From Rhodoplanes sp963712435 (GTDB taxonomy: Bacteria; Pseudomonadota; Alphaproteobacteria; Rhizobiales; Xanthobacteraceae), in NCBI GenBank assembly GCA_963712435.1, contig CAVQIB010000005.1, positions 186,001-250,000 on the forward strand: a stretch of 64,000 nucleotides of DNA, given 5' to 3'. This document shows, piece by piece, positions 38,714 to 47,415 of this stretch. The notes under the pieces were generated by a model. That model was not told the origin of the DNA and did not search any database. It saw only the letters and a program-made list of their open reading frames with translations. The number at the start of each line of letters is the position of its first letter. The stretch's first letter is position 1. A program made the translations under genes and the position numbers.

Positions 38714-39544
38714 ATGCAATTCGTCGAAGCGAATGGCGCGACCATTCCGGCCATCGGGCTTGGCACCTGGGAGCTGCGCGGGAATGTCTGCGCGCGCATC
38801 GTCGAGCGGGCGCTGAGCATGGGCTATCGCCATGTCGATACCGCGGAGGCCTACGACAATGAGCGCGAGGTGGGGGAGGGGCTGCGCGCCTCCGGCGTGA
38901 CGCGGGCCGACGTGTTCGTCACCACCAAAGTGTGGTCGGACCATCTCGCCCCGCGCGAGTTCGAACGCGCGACCAAGGAAAGCCTCACGCGCCTGCGGCT
39001 GTCGGAGCTTGACCTGCTCCTGATCCATTGGCCGAGCACGAGCATCCCGCTGGCCGACACCATCGGCGCGCTGTGCCGGATGAAGAGCGCGGGCCTGACC
39101 CGGCATATCGGCGTCTCGAATTTCACCGTCGCCCTCGTCGCTGACGCGGTGCAGCTCGCGACCGAGCCGCTCGTCGTCGACCAGGTCGAATGGCACCCGT
39201 TCATGGACCAGTCGAAGGTGCGCGCCGTCTGTCGCCGGTACGGCCTCGCGGTGACGGCCTACAGCCCCATCGCCCGCGGGCGGATCGCCGGCAACGCCGT
39301 GATCGAGCGGATCGCGGCGGCGCACGGCAAGACCGCCGCGCAGGCGAGCCTGCGTTTCCTGATCCAGGAGGGCGCGATCGTCATCCCGCGCACCTCGCGG
39401 CCCGAACGCCTCGCCGAAAACCTGGCGATCTTCGATTTCGTCCTCGACGAGCAGGAGATGGAAGACATCCGCGCGCTCGCGAACCCGGACGGCCGGATCG
39501 TCGACTGGTCCGGCGCGCCGGCCTGGGATGAGCCCGAGCAATGA
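38714..39544 (+). CDS. Aldo/keto reductase
   Basis: 276 residues, NADPH-dependent TIM-barrel reductase of carbonyl compounds. Signature parts: GTWELRGNVCARIVERAL, GYRHVDTAEAYDNEREVGEG (catalytic Asp and Tyr), VFVTTKVWSDHL (catalytic Lys), LDLLLIHWPS (catalytic His) and GLTRHIGVSNFTVALV. The cofactor-binding end has GAIVIPRTSRPERLAENLAI. Most like the 2,5-diketo-D-gluconate reductase / YafB group. The physiological substrate cannot be read from sequence. It stands alone, 91 bases after the anti-sigma gene; an AGGAGG sits close before the start codon. Confidence 0.9.
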   Translation: MQFVEANGATIPAIGLGTWELRGNVCARIVERALSMGYRHVDTAEAYDNEREVGEGLRASGVTRADVFVTTKVWSDHLAPREFERATKESLTRLRLSELDLLLIHWPSTSIPLADTIGALCRMKSAGLTRHIGVSNFTVALVADAVQLATEPLVVDQVEWHPFMDQSKVRAVCRRYGLAVTAYSPIARGRIAGNAVIERIAAAHGKTAAQASLRFLIQEGAIVIPRTSRPERLAENLAIFDFVLDEQEMEDIRALANPDGRIVDWSGAPAWDEPEQ

Positions 39545-39599
39545 GCGAATGGCGGCGGCGGCGCGCGGCCGGCGATCGGCGATCGGCGGACCACCGGCG

Positions 39600-40306
39600 A
39601 TGATCGACGGCGATGGCGCTCTCGTCTTGTTTTCCGGCGGGCAGGATTTCGACCGTCTGCCTGGCCTGGGCGCTTGCGCGCTTTGCGCAGGTCGAGACGG
39701 TCGGCTTCTTCTACGGCCAGCGCCATGCGGTCGAACTCGAGCAGCGCCCGCGCATCCGCGCCGAGGTTGCGGCGCTCGATCCCGACTGGGCGCAGCGCCT
39801 CGGCGACGATCACATGATCAAGCTCGATGCGCTTGCCGCGATCTCGGAGACGGCGCTCACCCGGGATGCGGCGATCGACGATCGCCGAGAACGGCCTGCC
39901 CACCACCTTCGTGCCGGGCCGCAATCTCGTTTTTCTCACCTTCGCCGGCGCGCTCGCCTATCGGCGCGGGGTCAAGCACCTCGTCGCCGGCATGTGCGAG
40001 ACCGACTATTCCGGCTATCCCGATTGCCGCGACGACACGCTGAAGGCGATGCAGCTCGCGCTCAATCTCGGCATGGAGCGGCGCTTCGTCGTGCATACCC
40101 CGCTGATGTGGATCGACAAGGCGGCGACGTTCGCGCTCGCGCACGAACTCGGCGGGGAGGGGCTGATCGACGTGCTTCTCGAACACACCCACACCTGCTA
40201 TCTCGGCGACCGCTCGCACCGTCATGCGTGGGGCTACGGCTGCGGGGAATGCCCTGCCTGCCGGCTGCGCGCGGACGGCTACCTGAAATGGACCGCATCA
40301 CGATGA
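39600..40306 (+). CDS. queC: 7-cyano-7-deazaguanine synthase (two frameshifts)
   Basis: Makes preQ0, the precursor of the queuosine tRNA base, from 7-carboxy-7-deazaguanine, ammonia and ATP. N-terminus GALVLFSGGQD is the ATP PP-loop; a second frame continues STVCLAWALARFAQVETVGF then FFYGQRHAVELEQR. The third stretch has GLPTTFVPGRNLVFLTFAGA, MCETDYSGYPDCRDDTLKAM and the Zn-binding cysteines of TCYLGDRSHRHAWGYGCGE and CPACRLRADGY. Breaks near 39645 (extra T) and 39886 (extra G) restore the frame when removed. Reconstructed length is about 235 residues, normal. The stop overlaps the next start (ATGA), coupling it to a transporter of the queuosine-precursor family. Confidence 0.92.
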
Positions 40307-40880
40307 ACGACTGCGCCGAGACGCAAGCGCGCCGCCGCCGCGAGGGAGTGCTGTTCCTCGTCCTGTTCGGGCTCACCATCCCGGCGGCGAACTACCTGAT
40401 CCAGCATGTCGGCACGACCTGCGTGCCGCGCGGGCCCTGCCTCATTCCGGTGATGCCCGGCCTTGCCGCGCCGTCCGGCGTGCTGATGATCGGCGTCAGC
40501 CCTCGTGCTGCGCGATCTGGTGCAGCGGCGGCTCGGCGTCGCCGCGGCGTCGCTCGCCATTCTCGCGGGCGCGGCCTTGTCCGCGCTGCTCGCCCCGCCG
40601 GCGCTGGTGATCGCGTCGGCGGTCGCCTTCCTTCTGTCGGAATTCGCCGATCTCGGAGTATACACCCCGCTCGCCCGCCGCGGGCTCGTGCTCGCGGTGA
40701 TCGCTTCGAGTTTCGTCGGGCCTCGTGGTCGATTCCGTCGTCTTCCTCTGGCTCGCCTTCGGGTCGCTCGACTTCCTCGCCGGCCAGGTGGTCGGCAAGG
40801 CCTGGATGGTGCTGCTGTCGCTCCCCTTCGTCGCCTGGCTGCGCCGCCGCGACGCGCGCCTCGGCCTCGCGGCTGCGTGA
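40303..40880 (+). CDS. VUT family membrane protein, probable queuosine precursor transporter (two frameshifts)
   Basis: About 190 residues, five or six membrane helices. Pieces: EGVLFLVLFGLTIPAANYLI and GLAAPSGVLMIG; then LVLRDLVQRRLGVAAASLAI, AVAFLLSEFADLGVYTPLAR and GLVLAVIASSFVG; then LVVDSVVFLWLAFGSLDFLA and KAWMVLLSLPFVAWLRRR. The conserved LRD near helix 3 and the D-S in the late helix fit the VUT/YhhQ family (COG1738), which imports queuosine precursors. Frame changes near 40500 (extra C) and 40723 (extra G). ATG 40303 overlaps the queC stop. Location beside queC supports the assignment, and the family itself is recognised from memory of YhhQ-like sequences. Confidence 0.8.
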
Positions 40881-41037
40881 ACGGAACAAGGCCGCCGGAT
40901 CGGCCGAGCGGGGACGCCGGTCCGATGCAGCGGGGAAGCGCTCGCGTTCGCGCCCGGACCCCCGCACGCGCCGCAGGTTGCAATCCTTGCTCCGACTGTA
41001 CTAGCTTCGGGCGGCGTTGGACTTGGGGGAGTCGCTC

Positions 41038-42102
41038 ATGCGAGCCTGGACCCTGGTTGTTGCGGCGATGCTGAGCGTAGCGGGCGTCGCCTTCGACGGC
41101 GCCCTTTCGCAAGAAGCCTTATCGGAGCTGCAGCGGGTGGACCGCGCCTTGGTCAGGATCTGCGAGGCGCGCAAGATCCGCCTCGACGATCGTGAACAGG
41201 CGATGTGGCGCCGCCGCGGTGAACTGGTCGACGCGCTCGACGAAGCGCAGCGCGCCCGACTGAAACGAACAAGCCCCCTCAATGACGCGTGTCTTCAACT
41301 GATCGGAAGGCTCGCCGAGGCGAGAAGGCCCCAGTTCTCCGGATACGCTCATCGACGATACTATCGGGCCGGCGGTGAAAGCCCCCAGGCGACGACCGAG
41401 CCGCGACCCGCGCCCCAGGCGCGGATGGGTCCGCCGCCTATGTCGCAGAATGCGCCGCCGCCGCCCACCGTCGCTCCCGCACCGAGCGCCGGCGATCGTC
41501 CGCTCGAACAGCTTTTCCCATGGCCGCCGCCGACGCCATCGACGCGGCGCTCCTTCTCTCCCGACGTCATTGAAGGCGCTGCGCGGGCGAGAAAAGTCGG
41601 AGACGTGGCAAGCAGGCTCGAACAGATCATGCGGAGCGCCGCGTTCGACGCCTTCGGTTATTACCGCGTGCCCGGCGGCTTTGCCCTGATCACCCGGATC
41701 GAAAGTCTCGACGGCGAGAGCGGAGCGCCGCTCGCCGGGACGGCGCGCTGGGGGGCGCGCGCGACCTATGCCGGCCTGAGCCTTTCCTCCATTTTCGCGA
41801 CCACCCGCGCCTCGGGCTTCTACCGGGTGTTCGTGTTTCTTCTCACCGACGACCCGCCGATGACTCAGGCGGTCGACTCCGCCCAGGCATTCGCAATCGC
41901 GCAGACCTGGGCGATAGAAGGCCGTCCCTCTCTTCCGGCGGAAATCAAGGCGCTTCCCGTCGGACAGGACCACGTGCTCGTCGTCATGGTCTACGAATTC
42001 GAGAAAGTGGACGGCGGCGAGACGAAGCACTTCCGGCCAAGCCGATGGCCGCTCGATCAGCACCTCTCGACGCTCGGCGTCTCGCTGAAACAGCTGCAAT
42101 GA
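41038..42102 (+). CDS. Exported protein of unknown function
   Basis: 354 residues. The start MRAWTLVVAAMLSVAGVAFD is a signal peptide. Residues about 25-85 form a charged helical region (EALSELQRVDRALVRICEAR) with C43 and C86. A Pro-rich linker follows (about 110-165). The second half is a compact domain (VASRLEQIMRSAAFDAFGYY, RVPGGFALITRIESLDGESG, ATYAGLSLSSIFATTRASGF, YRVFVFLLTDDPPMTQAVDS) with mixed alpha/beta character. I do not recognise it. A GGGGGAGT ribosome site precedes ATG 41038. The stop overlaps the start of a small membrane protein gene by four bases, so the two probably act together. Confidence 0.7.
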   Translation: MRAWTLVVAAMLSVAGVAFDGALSQEALSELQRVDRALVRICEARKIRLDDREQAMWRRRGELVDALDEAQRARLKRTSPLNDACLQLIGRLAEARRPQFSGYAHRRYYRAGGESPQATTEPRPAPQARMGPPPMSQNAPPPPTVAPAPSAGDRPLEQLFPWPPPTPSTRRSFSPDVIEGAARARKVGDVASRLEQIMRSAAFDAFGYYRVPGGFALITRIESLDGESGAPLAGTARWGARATYAGLSLSSIFATTRASGFYRVFVFLLTDDPPMTQAVDSAQAFAIAQTWAIEGRPSLPAEIKALPVGQDHVLVVMVYEFEKVDGGETKHFRPSRWPLDQHLSTLGVSLKQLQ

Positions 42103-42506
42103 CCGTCAAGAACGCCAAGATCGTACTGACCGCCTTGTGGGGGGTGGGGGCGATTCCCCTGCTGTCGATCCTGGTCTTGCGGCAGCTCAACGGGTTCTAC
42201 GGAGACCAGGCGCAGGCGGCCTGGTCCTGGGCCGCGCAGTTTCTCTTTCCCAACCTGACGCTGATCGGCGGGGCCTGGTCGGTCGCGGCCTCGCCGGACG
42301 AAGACAAGCCGCTCGGATCGTCGATCGTATTCTGGGGAGCGGTGGTCGCGTCTGCGTTCTACCTCGCCGTCCTGTACGTGGTCCTGGGCGCGCATGCGAG
42401 CGGATCGATGCAGTCGAGCCTCGAGCAATCCGGCCTGTTTCTCGGTCTCATCCAAGCGCTCGTCGTCGGCTGGCTGGGCAAGTTCTTCATCGAAGCCAAG
42501 CATTGA
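42099..42506 (+). CDS. Small membrane protein coupled to the preceding gene
   Basis: 135 residues. Hydrophobic segments at about 9-25 (VLTALWGVGAIPLLSILVL), 40-60 (SWAAQFLFPNLTLIGGAWSV), 75-95 (IVFWGAVVASAFYLAVLYVV) and 110-130 (SGLFLGLIQALVVGWLGKFF) predict four membrane helices. No family recognised. ATG 42099 overlaps the TGA of the exported-protein gene. Coupling suggests a membrane partner of that protein, but this is inference. Confidence 0.65.
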   Translation: MTVKNAKIVLTALWGVGAIPLLSILVLRQLNGFYGDQAQAAWSWAAQFLFPNLTLIGGAWSVAASPDEDKPLGSSIVFWGAVVASAFYLAVLYVVLGAHASGSMQSSLEQSGLFLGLIQALVVGWLGKFFIEAKH

Positions 42507-42545
42507 GGGATGCGCTTTCGGTGCGCTCGCGCGTCCGGTGAATAA

Positions 42546-43339
42546 ATGTTCTTCCCGCTCTCGAAAATCCTCGGCTTTTTCGCGCTGCCGTCCAACCTCG
42601 TGATCGTGGCTGGCCTGATCGGCGTGCTGTTGCTGCTGACGCGCTTCCGGCGCACCGGGCGCGTGCTCGTGGTCGCAAGCCTCGTGCTGCTCGCGATCCT
42701 CGGCCTTTCGCCGCTCGGCAATGCGCTCATGATCCCCTTGGAGGACCGGTTTCCGCCGTGGAGCGGGAGCGGCGATATCGCCGGGATCATCGTGCTCGGC
42801 GGCGGGGTGTCGCCCGACGTTTCGGCGGCGCGTGACGAGGTGAGTCTCCAACGAGTTCAGGCGAGCGCCTCACCGCCGCTGCGCGTCTGGCCGCCGCATA
42901 TCCGCGCGCCAAGATCGTCTTTTCCGGCGGCGACGCCGGGCTTGTCCGGGTCGAGGGCGCAGAGGCGACCTTTGCCGCGCGCCTCCTGCGCGATCTCGGC
43001 GTTGCCCCCGGGCGCATCATCTTGGAGGATCGTTCGCGCAACACTGCGGAGAACGCCGTGTTCGCAAACGAACTTGCGGCGCCAAAACCGGGGGAGCGCT
43101 GGCTGCTGGTCACCTCCGGCTATCACATGCCGCGCGCGATCGGGGTCTTTCGCCGCGCCGGCTTCGAGGTCGAGCCCTTTCCGGTCGACTGGCGCACGCG
43201 CGGCTCTGTCGACGCGCTGCGCCCGTTCATGTCGGTCGGCGACGGGCTCAGGCGCACCGACACCGCCGTGCGCGAATGGGTCGGCCTCTTCGTCTACTGG
43301 CTGACGGGAAGATCGTCGGAGCTGTTTCCCGCGCCCTGA
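42546..43339 (+). CDS. YdcF/ElyC-type DUF218 membrane protein (frameshifted)
   Basis: Two N-terminal membrane helices (LGFFALPSNLVIVAGLIGVL, VLVVASLVLLAILGLSPLG), then the DUF218 domain: IAGIIVLGGGVSPDVSAARD, RAKIVFSGGDA, LGVAPGRIILEDRSRNTAEN and LVTSGYHMPRAIGVFRRAGF. This family includes ElyC and SanA, membrane proteins that affect peptidoglycan and envelope integrity. The frame changes near 42850-42865, where removing one C and one T around CTCCAACGAGTTCAGGCGAG would restore GERLTAAARLAAAYP. Reconstructed length is about 263 residues, normal for the family. Confidence 0.85.
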
Positions 43340-43410
43340 TCCTGCCTTTCCGTCGTCCCGCGCCGGCCAGCACGTCATACCGAGCTTCACCAGCTCCGAT
43401 CCATGCAAAC

Positions 43411-43498
43411 CGTCGTTGCCGGGCTTGACCCGGTAATCCATCTTGGAATTGGCAGTGCTTTTCAAAGATGGATACGCGGGTCACGCCCGCGCGTGACG
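43411..43498. repeat. BIME-like inverted repeat pair
   Basis: The left arm is CGTCGTTGCCGGGCTTGACC followed by CGGTAATCCATCTT. The right arm is AAGATGGATACGCGGGTCAC followed by GCCCGCGCGTGACG. The ATCCATCTT end and outer GTC/GAC pair in inverse order, and each arm holds its own GC hairpin. Same architecture as 28563-28646. It sits between two convergent genes. Confidence 0.7.
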
Positions 43499-43523
43499 GC
43501 TTGCTGATTGCGCCGGCGGCGCG

Positions 43524-44210
43524 TCACTTCCCGTCCGTGAGCGCGGCCAGGGGAGCGGAGGCGAACTGGCGCAGCAGCATGACGACCAGAACCGCCGCGG
43601 TCGCAGCGATGAGCAGCCAGGGATGGATGAACCAGCCGAGATAGCCGAGCGAGAAGAAGAAGGCGCGCTGTCCGCGGTTGAAATGGCGGCCGGCGGACTG
43701 GAACACCCGCGTGGTGCGGAGGACATGCGCTTCCGCCTCCGGCGTGTTCTTCTCCGCGGAAGGCGGCATCGCGCCCAGCATGATCGCGACATAGTTGAAC
43801 AGCCGGTAGGCCCAGGAAAACTTGAAAAAGGCGTAGACGAGGATGACGGCGAGACCGACCGTCTTGGCCTCCCATTGCTCGCGGCTGGTGGCGATCCCGA
43901 AGGGGAGGCCGGTGACGAGTTCGACGATCTGGTCGGTCGTGCGCAAGAGGCCAAGCGCGCCGCCGATGGCGATCAGCGAAGTGGAGGCGAAAAACGCGGC
44001 CCCGCTCTGCAGCGCCGTCATGATCTGCATGTCGACCATGCGCATTTCGCGCGCAAGCGTGCAGCGAAACCAGGCCTCGCGATATTCGTCGATCCGCCCA
44101 TTGAGGCTGTTTGCGCCGAACGGCGTCCACTCGACCAACACCGCGTAGATGGTCCAGGCGATCACGAAGAACGCGAAGGCGGCAAGATCGAGCGGGCCGA
44201 AAAATGGCAT
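43524..44210 (-). CDS. DUF599 membrane protein
   Basis: 228 residues. Conserved DUF599 features: N-terminal helix LDLAAFAFFVIAWTIYAVLV, then NSLNGRIDEYREAWFRCTLA and REMRMVDMQIMTALQSGAAF, helices AFFASTSLIAIGGALGLLRT and VGLAVILVYAFFKFSWAYRL, and the late segment FNRGQRAFFFSLGYLGWFIH. Function is unknown. ATG 44210 is chosen because MPFFGPLDLAAF starts just before the first helix. It is divergent from the glutathione transferase gene. Confidence 0.88.
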   Translation of the reverse strand: MPFFGPLDLAAFAFFVIAWTIYAVLVEWTPFGANSLNGRIDEYREAWFRCTLAREMRMVDMQIMTALQSGAAFFASTSLIAIGGALGLLRTTDQIVELVTGLPFGIATSREQWEAKTVGLAVILVYAFFKFSWAYRLFNYVAIMLGAMPPSAEKNTPEAEAHVLRTTRVFQSAGRHFNRGQRAFFFSLGYLGWFIHPWLLIAATAAVLVVMLLRQFASAPLAALTDGK

Positions 44211-44435
44211 CGGTTGCTGATTCCTTTGCGCGTCCGATCCTCGCACCGGAAGAGGTCTGGCGGCAATGGGTGGCTTTGGCCGCCGAATGCGATATGCTTT
44301 TCGCGTTCGAAGATGGGCATTGTTCCGGCGCCGTCGCGCCTTGGCAGGGGCGCGCACTTCGCGGAAGCCGGCGGGGCACGGAAGAATGGCATCGGTCGTT
44401 CAGCGCCGCCTCCCGGCGGCCGTGAGAGAGAACGC

Positions 44436-45125
44436 ATGCACCTTGTCATTGGAAACAAGAACTATTCATCGTGGTCGTTCCGGCCATGGTTCGCCATGAA
44501 GGTGGCGGGCCTTCATTTCGAGGAAACCGTGCTCCCGCTCGGCAGCGCGGATTTCAAGGAGCGGGTCAGCAAACTGTCCGCCACCACCAAGGTGCCGGTG
44601 CTGATCGACGGCGAGATCGTCGTCTGGGAGTTGCTCGCGATCATCGAATACGTGGCGGAAATGCGCCCGGACGCGCGGCTGTGGCCGGCCGACCGGGCGG
44701 CGCGCGCGCATGCCCGGGCGATCGCCAATGAGATGCATGCGGGGTTCCTTGCGCTGCGCCGCCATTGCCCGATGAACATGGCGCGACAGATCAAACCCCG
44801 CGAACTCACGGACGAGGTGATCGCCGACGTGAAACGCATCGATGCCCTTTGGCAGATGTGTCTTGCCCGCTTCGGCGGCGGCGGCCCGTTCCTGTTCGAG
44901 CAGTTCAGCGCAGCGGATGCGATGTATGCGCCGGTCGTCAGCCGCTTCGACACTTACGCGATCGAGGTGAGCAACCCCTCGCGCGCCTACATGAAAGCAA
45001 TCATGGCGCTGCCGGCCTGGTCCGAATGGCGGCACGCAGCGCTTCTGGAAACGTGGGTGCTTCCCGACGTCGAGGTCGACTGGCCCGTGATTCTGCGGGA
45101 TTCGGAAGCCGGAATCGTTCAGTAG
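44436..45125 (+). CDS. Glutathione S-transferase
   Basis: 229 residues. N-terminal thioredoxin-like domain MHLVIGNKNYSSWSFRPWFA (catalytic Ser region), TTKVPVLIDGEIVVWELLAI with the cis-Pro VPVL glutathione site, then the all-helical domain from about residue 85 (RAHARAIANEMHAGFLALRR, RFGGGGPFLFEQFSAADAMY with the usual SAADAMYAPV motif). It resembles the YfcF/zeta-like bacterial group. The substrate is unknown. GAGAGAG precedes ATG 44436. Confidence 0.9.
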   Translation: MHLVIGNKNYSSWSFRPWFAMKVAGLHFEETVLPLGSADFKERVSKLSATTKVPVLIDGEIVVWELLAIIEYVAEMRPDARLWPADRAARAHARAIANEMHAGFLALRRHCPMNMARQIKPRELTDEVIADVKRIDALWQMCLARFGGGGPFLFEQFSAADAMYAPVVSRFDTYAIEVSNPSRAYMKAIMALPAWSEWRHAALLETWVLPDVEVDWPVILRDSEAGIVQ

Positions 45126-45229
45126 CAGAGCGTCCGAAAGTTCAGCGTCGCCACGTGAGCGGCGCTGTCATCCGGCCGTTCTCGACAGCGCGTGGCGATT
45201 GCGCCTTACACGATGCGCTTCATAGGTAC

Positions 45230-45266
45230 GAAAAAAAAGACAAAACCCGGCGGGGCCGGGTTTTAT
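45230..45266 (-). terminator. Rho-independent terminator after csbD-like gene
   Basis: On the minus strand AAAACCCGGCCCCGCCGGGT followed by TTTGTC and a run of eight T. The stem AAACCCGGC/GCCGGGTTT with a short loop and T-tract is a textbook terminator and lies about 45 bases after the CsbD stop. Confidence 0.9.
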
Positions 45267-45310
45267 CCAGTCCGGTCGCCGTTCTGTGCCCGGCGACCAT
45301 GGTCACACGG

Positions 45311-45484
45311 TTACTTTCCGCGGACCGTGTCCTTGATGCCGCCGACCGTGCTCTTGATCTTTCCAGAGACCTTGTCGGCTTTGCCTTCGCTCTCGAGCTT
45401 CTCGTCGCCGGTCATCTTGCCGACGCCTTCCTTCACCGAACCCTTGGTCTGCTCGAACGAGCCTTTGACGCGATCCTTATCCAT
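45311..45484 (-). CDS. CsbD family stress-response protein
   Basis: 57 residues. MDKDRVKGSFEQTKGSVKEG then VGKMTGDEKLESEGKADKVS and GKIKSTVGGIKDTVRGK: the repeated KG...KG..GK pattern and DEKLEAEGKADK-like core define CsbD. These are small, abundant, partly disordered proteins induced in general stress, with no known activity. A good terminator follows. It stands alone between the glutathione transferase and the DUF1236 gene. Confidence 0.92.
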   Translation of the reverse strand: MDKDRVKGSFEQTKGSVKEGVGKMTGDEKLESEGKADKVSGKIKSTVGGIKDTVRGK

Positions 45485-45704
45485 TCAGTGTCCTCCTGCC
45501 GACCCATCGTGGTCGCTGTAAAACCAATCGCGCGCCATCCGAAAAGTTCCGATGTCAGACCCTTCCGTAATGCGTGAAAGGTGCGCCGATACGCCTCACG
45601 CTGCGGCCATTGCAGCGCGGGTGCGAGGCGCTGCTGACGGAGTGAGGGCCGGCTGTGCGGCCGGCCCTGTCTGACGCGTGGGAGATGCGCCGCGCGAGCG
45701 ACTA

Positions 45705-46493
45705 CTAGGCGGAGATCACCGCGACAATCTGCATGGTGTCGGGGTCGACGATCACGATCTGGTCCCCCACCATGAAATATTCATAGCCGCGCCATCCTGG
45801 ATTGATCTCGATAATCGTCGACGGCACGCTCACCAGTCGCACCGAACGCGGCACCCGGGTTCCGACCGAAACAGAGAAGTTGACGTTCGACACGCGTGGC
45901 GCGTTGCCTTGCCGCACGATGGTCTCGCGAATGCGCGTGCGCTGCTCGGTCGTCAGACTGGCCGAACCGCCGCTCGCGGATGCGCCAGACCGACCCTCGC
46001 GGTCCTGGCCCATGCGCTCGCGGTCCTGTCCGGTGCGGCTGCGATCCTGATCCCGGCCCGTCTGGCTGCGATCCTGATCCCGGCCCGTCTGGCTGCGATC
46101 CTGATCCCGGCCCGTCTGGTTGCGTTCTTGCGAGCTGCCCTGACCGGTCGTTCCGGAGCGCTGTTCGCGGCCGCTCGGATCGGCCGTCTGGCCGCGGCGT
46201 TCGGACCCCTGCGCGTCCCGCGCACTCCCGCCTTGCGGCGAGCGCTCGGACCCTTGCGAGCTTCGCGCGCCGGACCCCCGCTCGCCCTCCATCGCACCGC
46301 CGCCGCTCATGCCGGAGCCGGAGCCGCCGCCGCTCATGCCGGAGCCGCCCGACCCGGCGCTGCCGCCCGGGCCCGCCGCGCCGCCGCCACCACCGCCACC
46401 TGCGCCCGAACCCGAGCCTTGGCCGACCGCCAAAGTCGTCCCGCCGACCAGGGCGGCGATCGCCGCCGCCGCCAATAGTTTACTCTTCCTCAT
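45705..46493 (-). CDS. DUF1236 exported protein with low-complexity region
   Basis: 262 residues from ATG 46493. Signal peptide MRKSKLLAAAAIAALVGGTT with cleavage near LAVGQG. A Gly/Ser-rich stretch (SGSGAGGGGGGGAAGPGG) and a polar Arg/Gln/Asp region with a tandem RSQTGRDQD unit follow. The C-terminal 80 residues are the DUF1236 domain (TTEQRTRIRETIVRQGNAPR, VNFSVSVGTRVPRSVRLVSV, YEYFMVGDQIVIVDPDTMQI, VAVI). The family is common in Rhizobiales and of unknown function, with a periplasmic location expected. Confidence 0.9.
   Translation of the reverse strand: MRKSKLLAAAAIAALVGGTTLAVGQGSGSGAGGGGGGGAAGPGGSAGSGGSGMSGGGSGSGMSGGGAMEGERGSGARSSQGSERSPQGGSARDAQGSERRGQTADPSGREQRSGTTGQGSSQERNQTGRDQDRSQTGRDQDRSQTGRDQDRSRTGQDRERMGQDREGRSGASASGGSASLTTEQRTRIRETIVRQGNAPRVSNVNFSVSVGTRVPRSVRLVSVPSTIIEINPGWRGYEYFMVGDQIVIVDPDTMQIVAVISA
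46038..46118. repeat. 27-bp tandem repeat, three copies
   Basis: Three exact copies (46038-46064, 46065-46091, 46092-46118) of a unit beginning GCTGCGATCCTGATCCCGGC, in frame inside the DUF1236 gene. Each encodes nine residues of the type DRSQTGRDQ. Confidence 0.93.
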
Positions 46494-46888
46494 GGATTCC
46501 TCTCCTACCAGCAGAATGTCCGTGTCTCGGGAAACCGAGCCCTGTGATCCAACGCGGCCTTTCTTCACCAGTTCCTATCCGCGGGAAGAGGGTCGATAGC
46601 GGCGACGCATGGCGTTATACGAGCGCGAGCAAACGATCGAGCGTCGCTGAATTGGGCGTAGCTGATATGGCATGTGGTTGCCGCCGGGCGCGGCGGAGCG
46701 CTCGCCGCCGTGGCGGAGCGCGTTGTCAGGGCAGGGTGATCGCCACCTTCCGACATGCGCCCGGGTTCGGCTGCCTCTAGCCGCGCCGCCCGTAGGCGGC
46801 GCGCATGCAGATCGTTTCAAGCAACCCTGCTGGCGGAACTTGTCCCGACAACAATCGTTGTCGGGCAAAATGATTTCTGGAGGCCAAA
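46494..46888. other. Divergent intergenic region with a hairpin
   Basis: Lies between the DUF1236 and DUF2171 genes, reading apart. No coding frame is convincing. Near its right end is CCCGACAACAATCGTTGTCG plus GG (46844-46865), a nine-base perfect inverted repeat with a four-base loop. It lies 23 bases before the DUF2171 ATG, so it would be in the leader or act as an operator. Confidence 0.55.
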
Positions 46889-47125
46889 ATGCAAACCAAG
46901 CAAATCCGAGAGCGTATGGAAGTGGTCGGCGCCGACGAGGAGCATGTGGGCACCGTCGATAGCGTTGATGAAGCTCAAATCAAGCTGACCAAGTCGGATC
47001 CGGCGGCCGGCGGCGAGCATCACTTCATCCCGCTCGCCTGGGTCGACAGCGTCGACGAAAAGGTGCATCTCAGCATGGACGCCGAAGAGGCGATCGCCGA
47101 TTGGGAAACCGAAGAGTCCGAGTAA
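46889..47125 (+). CDS. DUF2171 protein
   Basis: 78 residues, acidic. RERMEVVGADEEHVGTVDSV and KLTKSDPAAGGEHHFIPLAW then VDSVDEKVHLSMDAEEAIAD follow the DUF2171 pattern, a small PRC-barrel-like beta fold with unknown role, often seen in stress-induced loci. TGGAGGCC precedes the ATG. The hairpin just upstream may control it. Confidence 0.9.
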   Translation: MQTKQIRERMEVVGADEEHVGTVDSVDEAQIKLTKSDPAAGGEHHFIPLAWVDSVDEKVHLSMDAEEAIADWETEESE

Positions 47126-47231
47126 ACGGGCTCTTCCAGCCCAGTCCTGACGCAAGCGGCGCCATCGTTGTCGCGTCGCGCTGCATTCGCAGCCGCCGGC
47201 TTTTTTGTCGGAGCGCGGTCGCGCAAAGATG

Positions 47232-47415
47232 CTAGCGCGTCCAGCGCTCCCATTGTGCGCGGCCGGAATCCACCACGCCGCGGGTGCTCGCGCTCACCAC
47301 CTCCCAGTTGACGAAGCGATCGGTCGGGAGCGTCACCGACGAGTTCGCGCACATAGGCGGCGCCGATCGTGACGACGATCCCGAGAAAAAAAGCAAGAAA
47401 GACGCGCATAACCAT
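47232..47415 (-). CDS. Small membrane protein (one frameshift)
   Basis: The first frame gives MVMRVFLAFFLGIVVTIGAA then YVRELVG, a single membrane helix. The second frame continues LPTDRFVNWEVVSASTRGVV then DSGRAQWERWTR and stop at 47232. Removing one base near 47335 joins them into a protein of about 60 residues. It resembles small Rhizobiales proteins with an N-terminal helix followed by FVNW. Function unknown. Confidence 0.6.
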
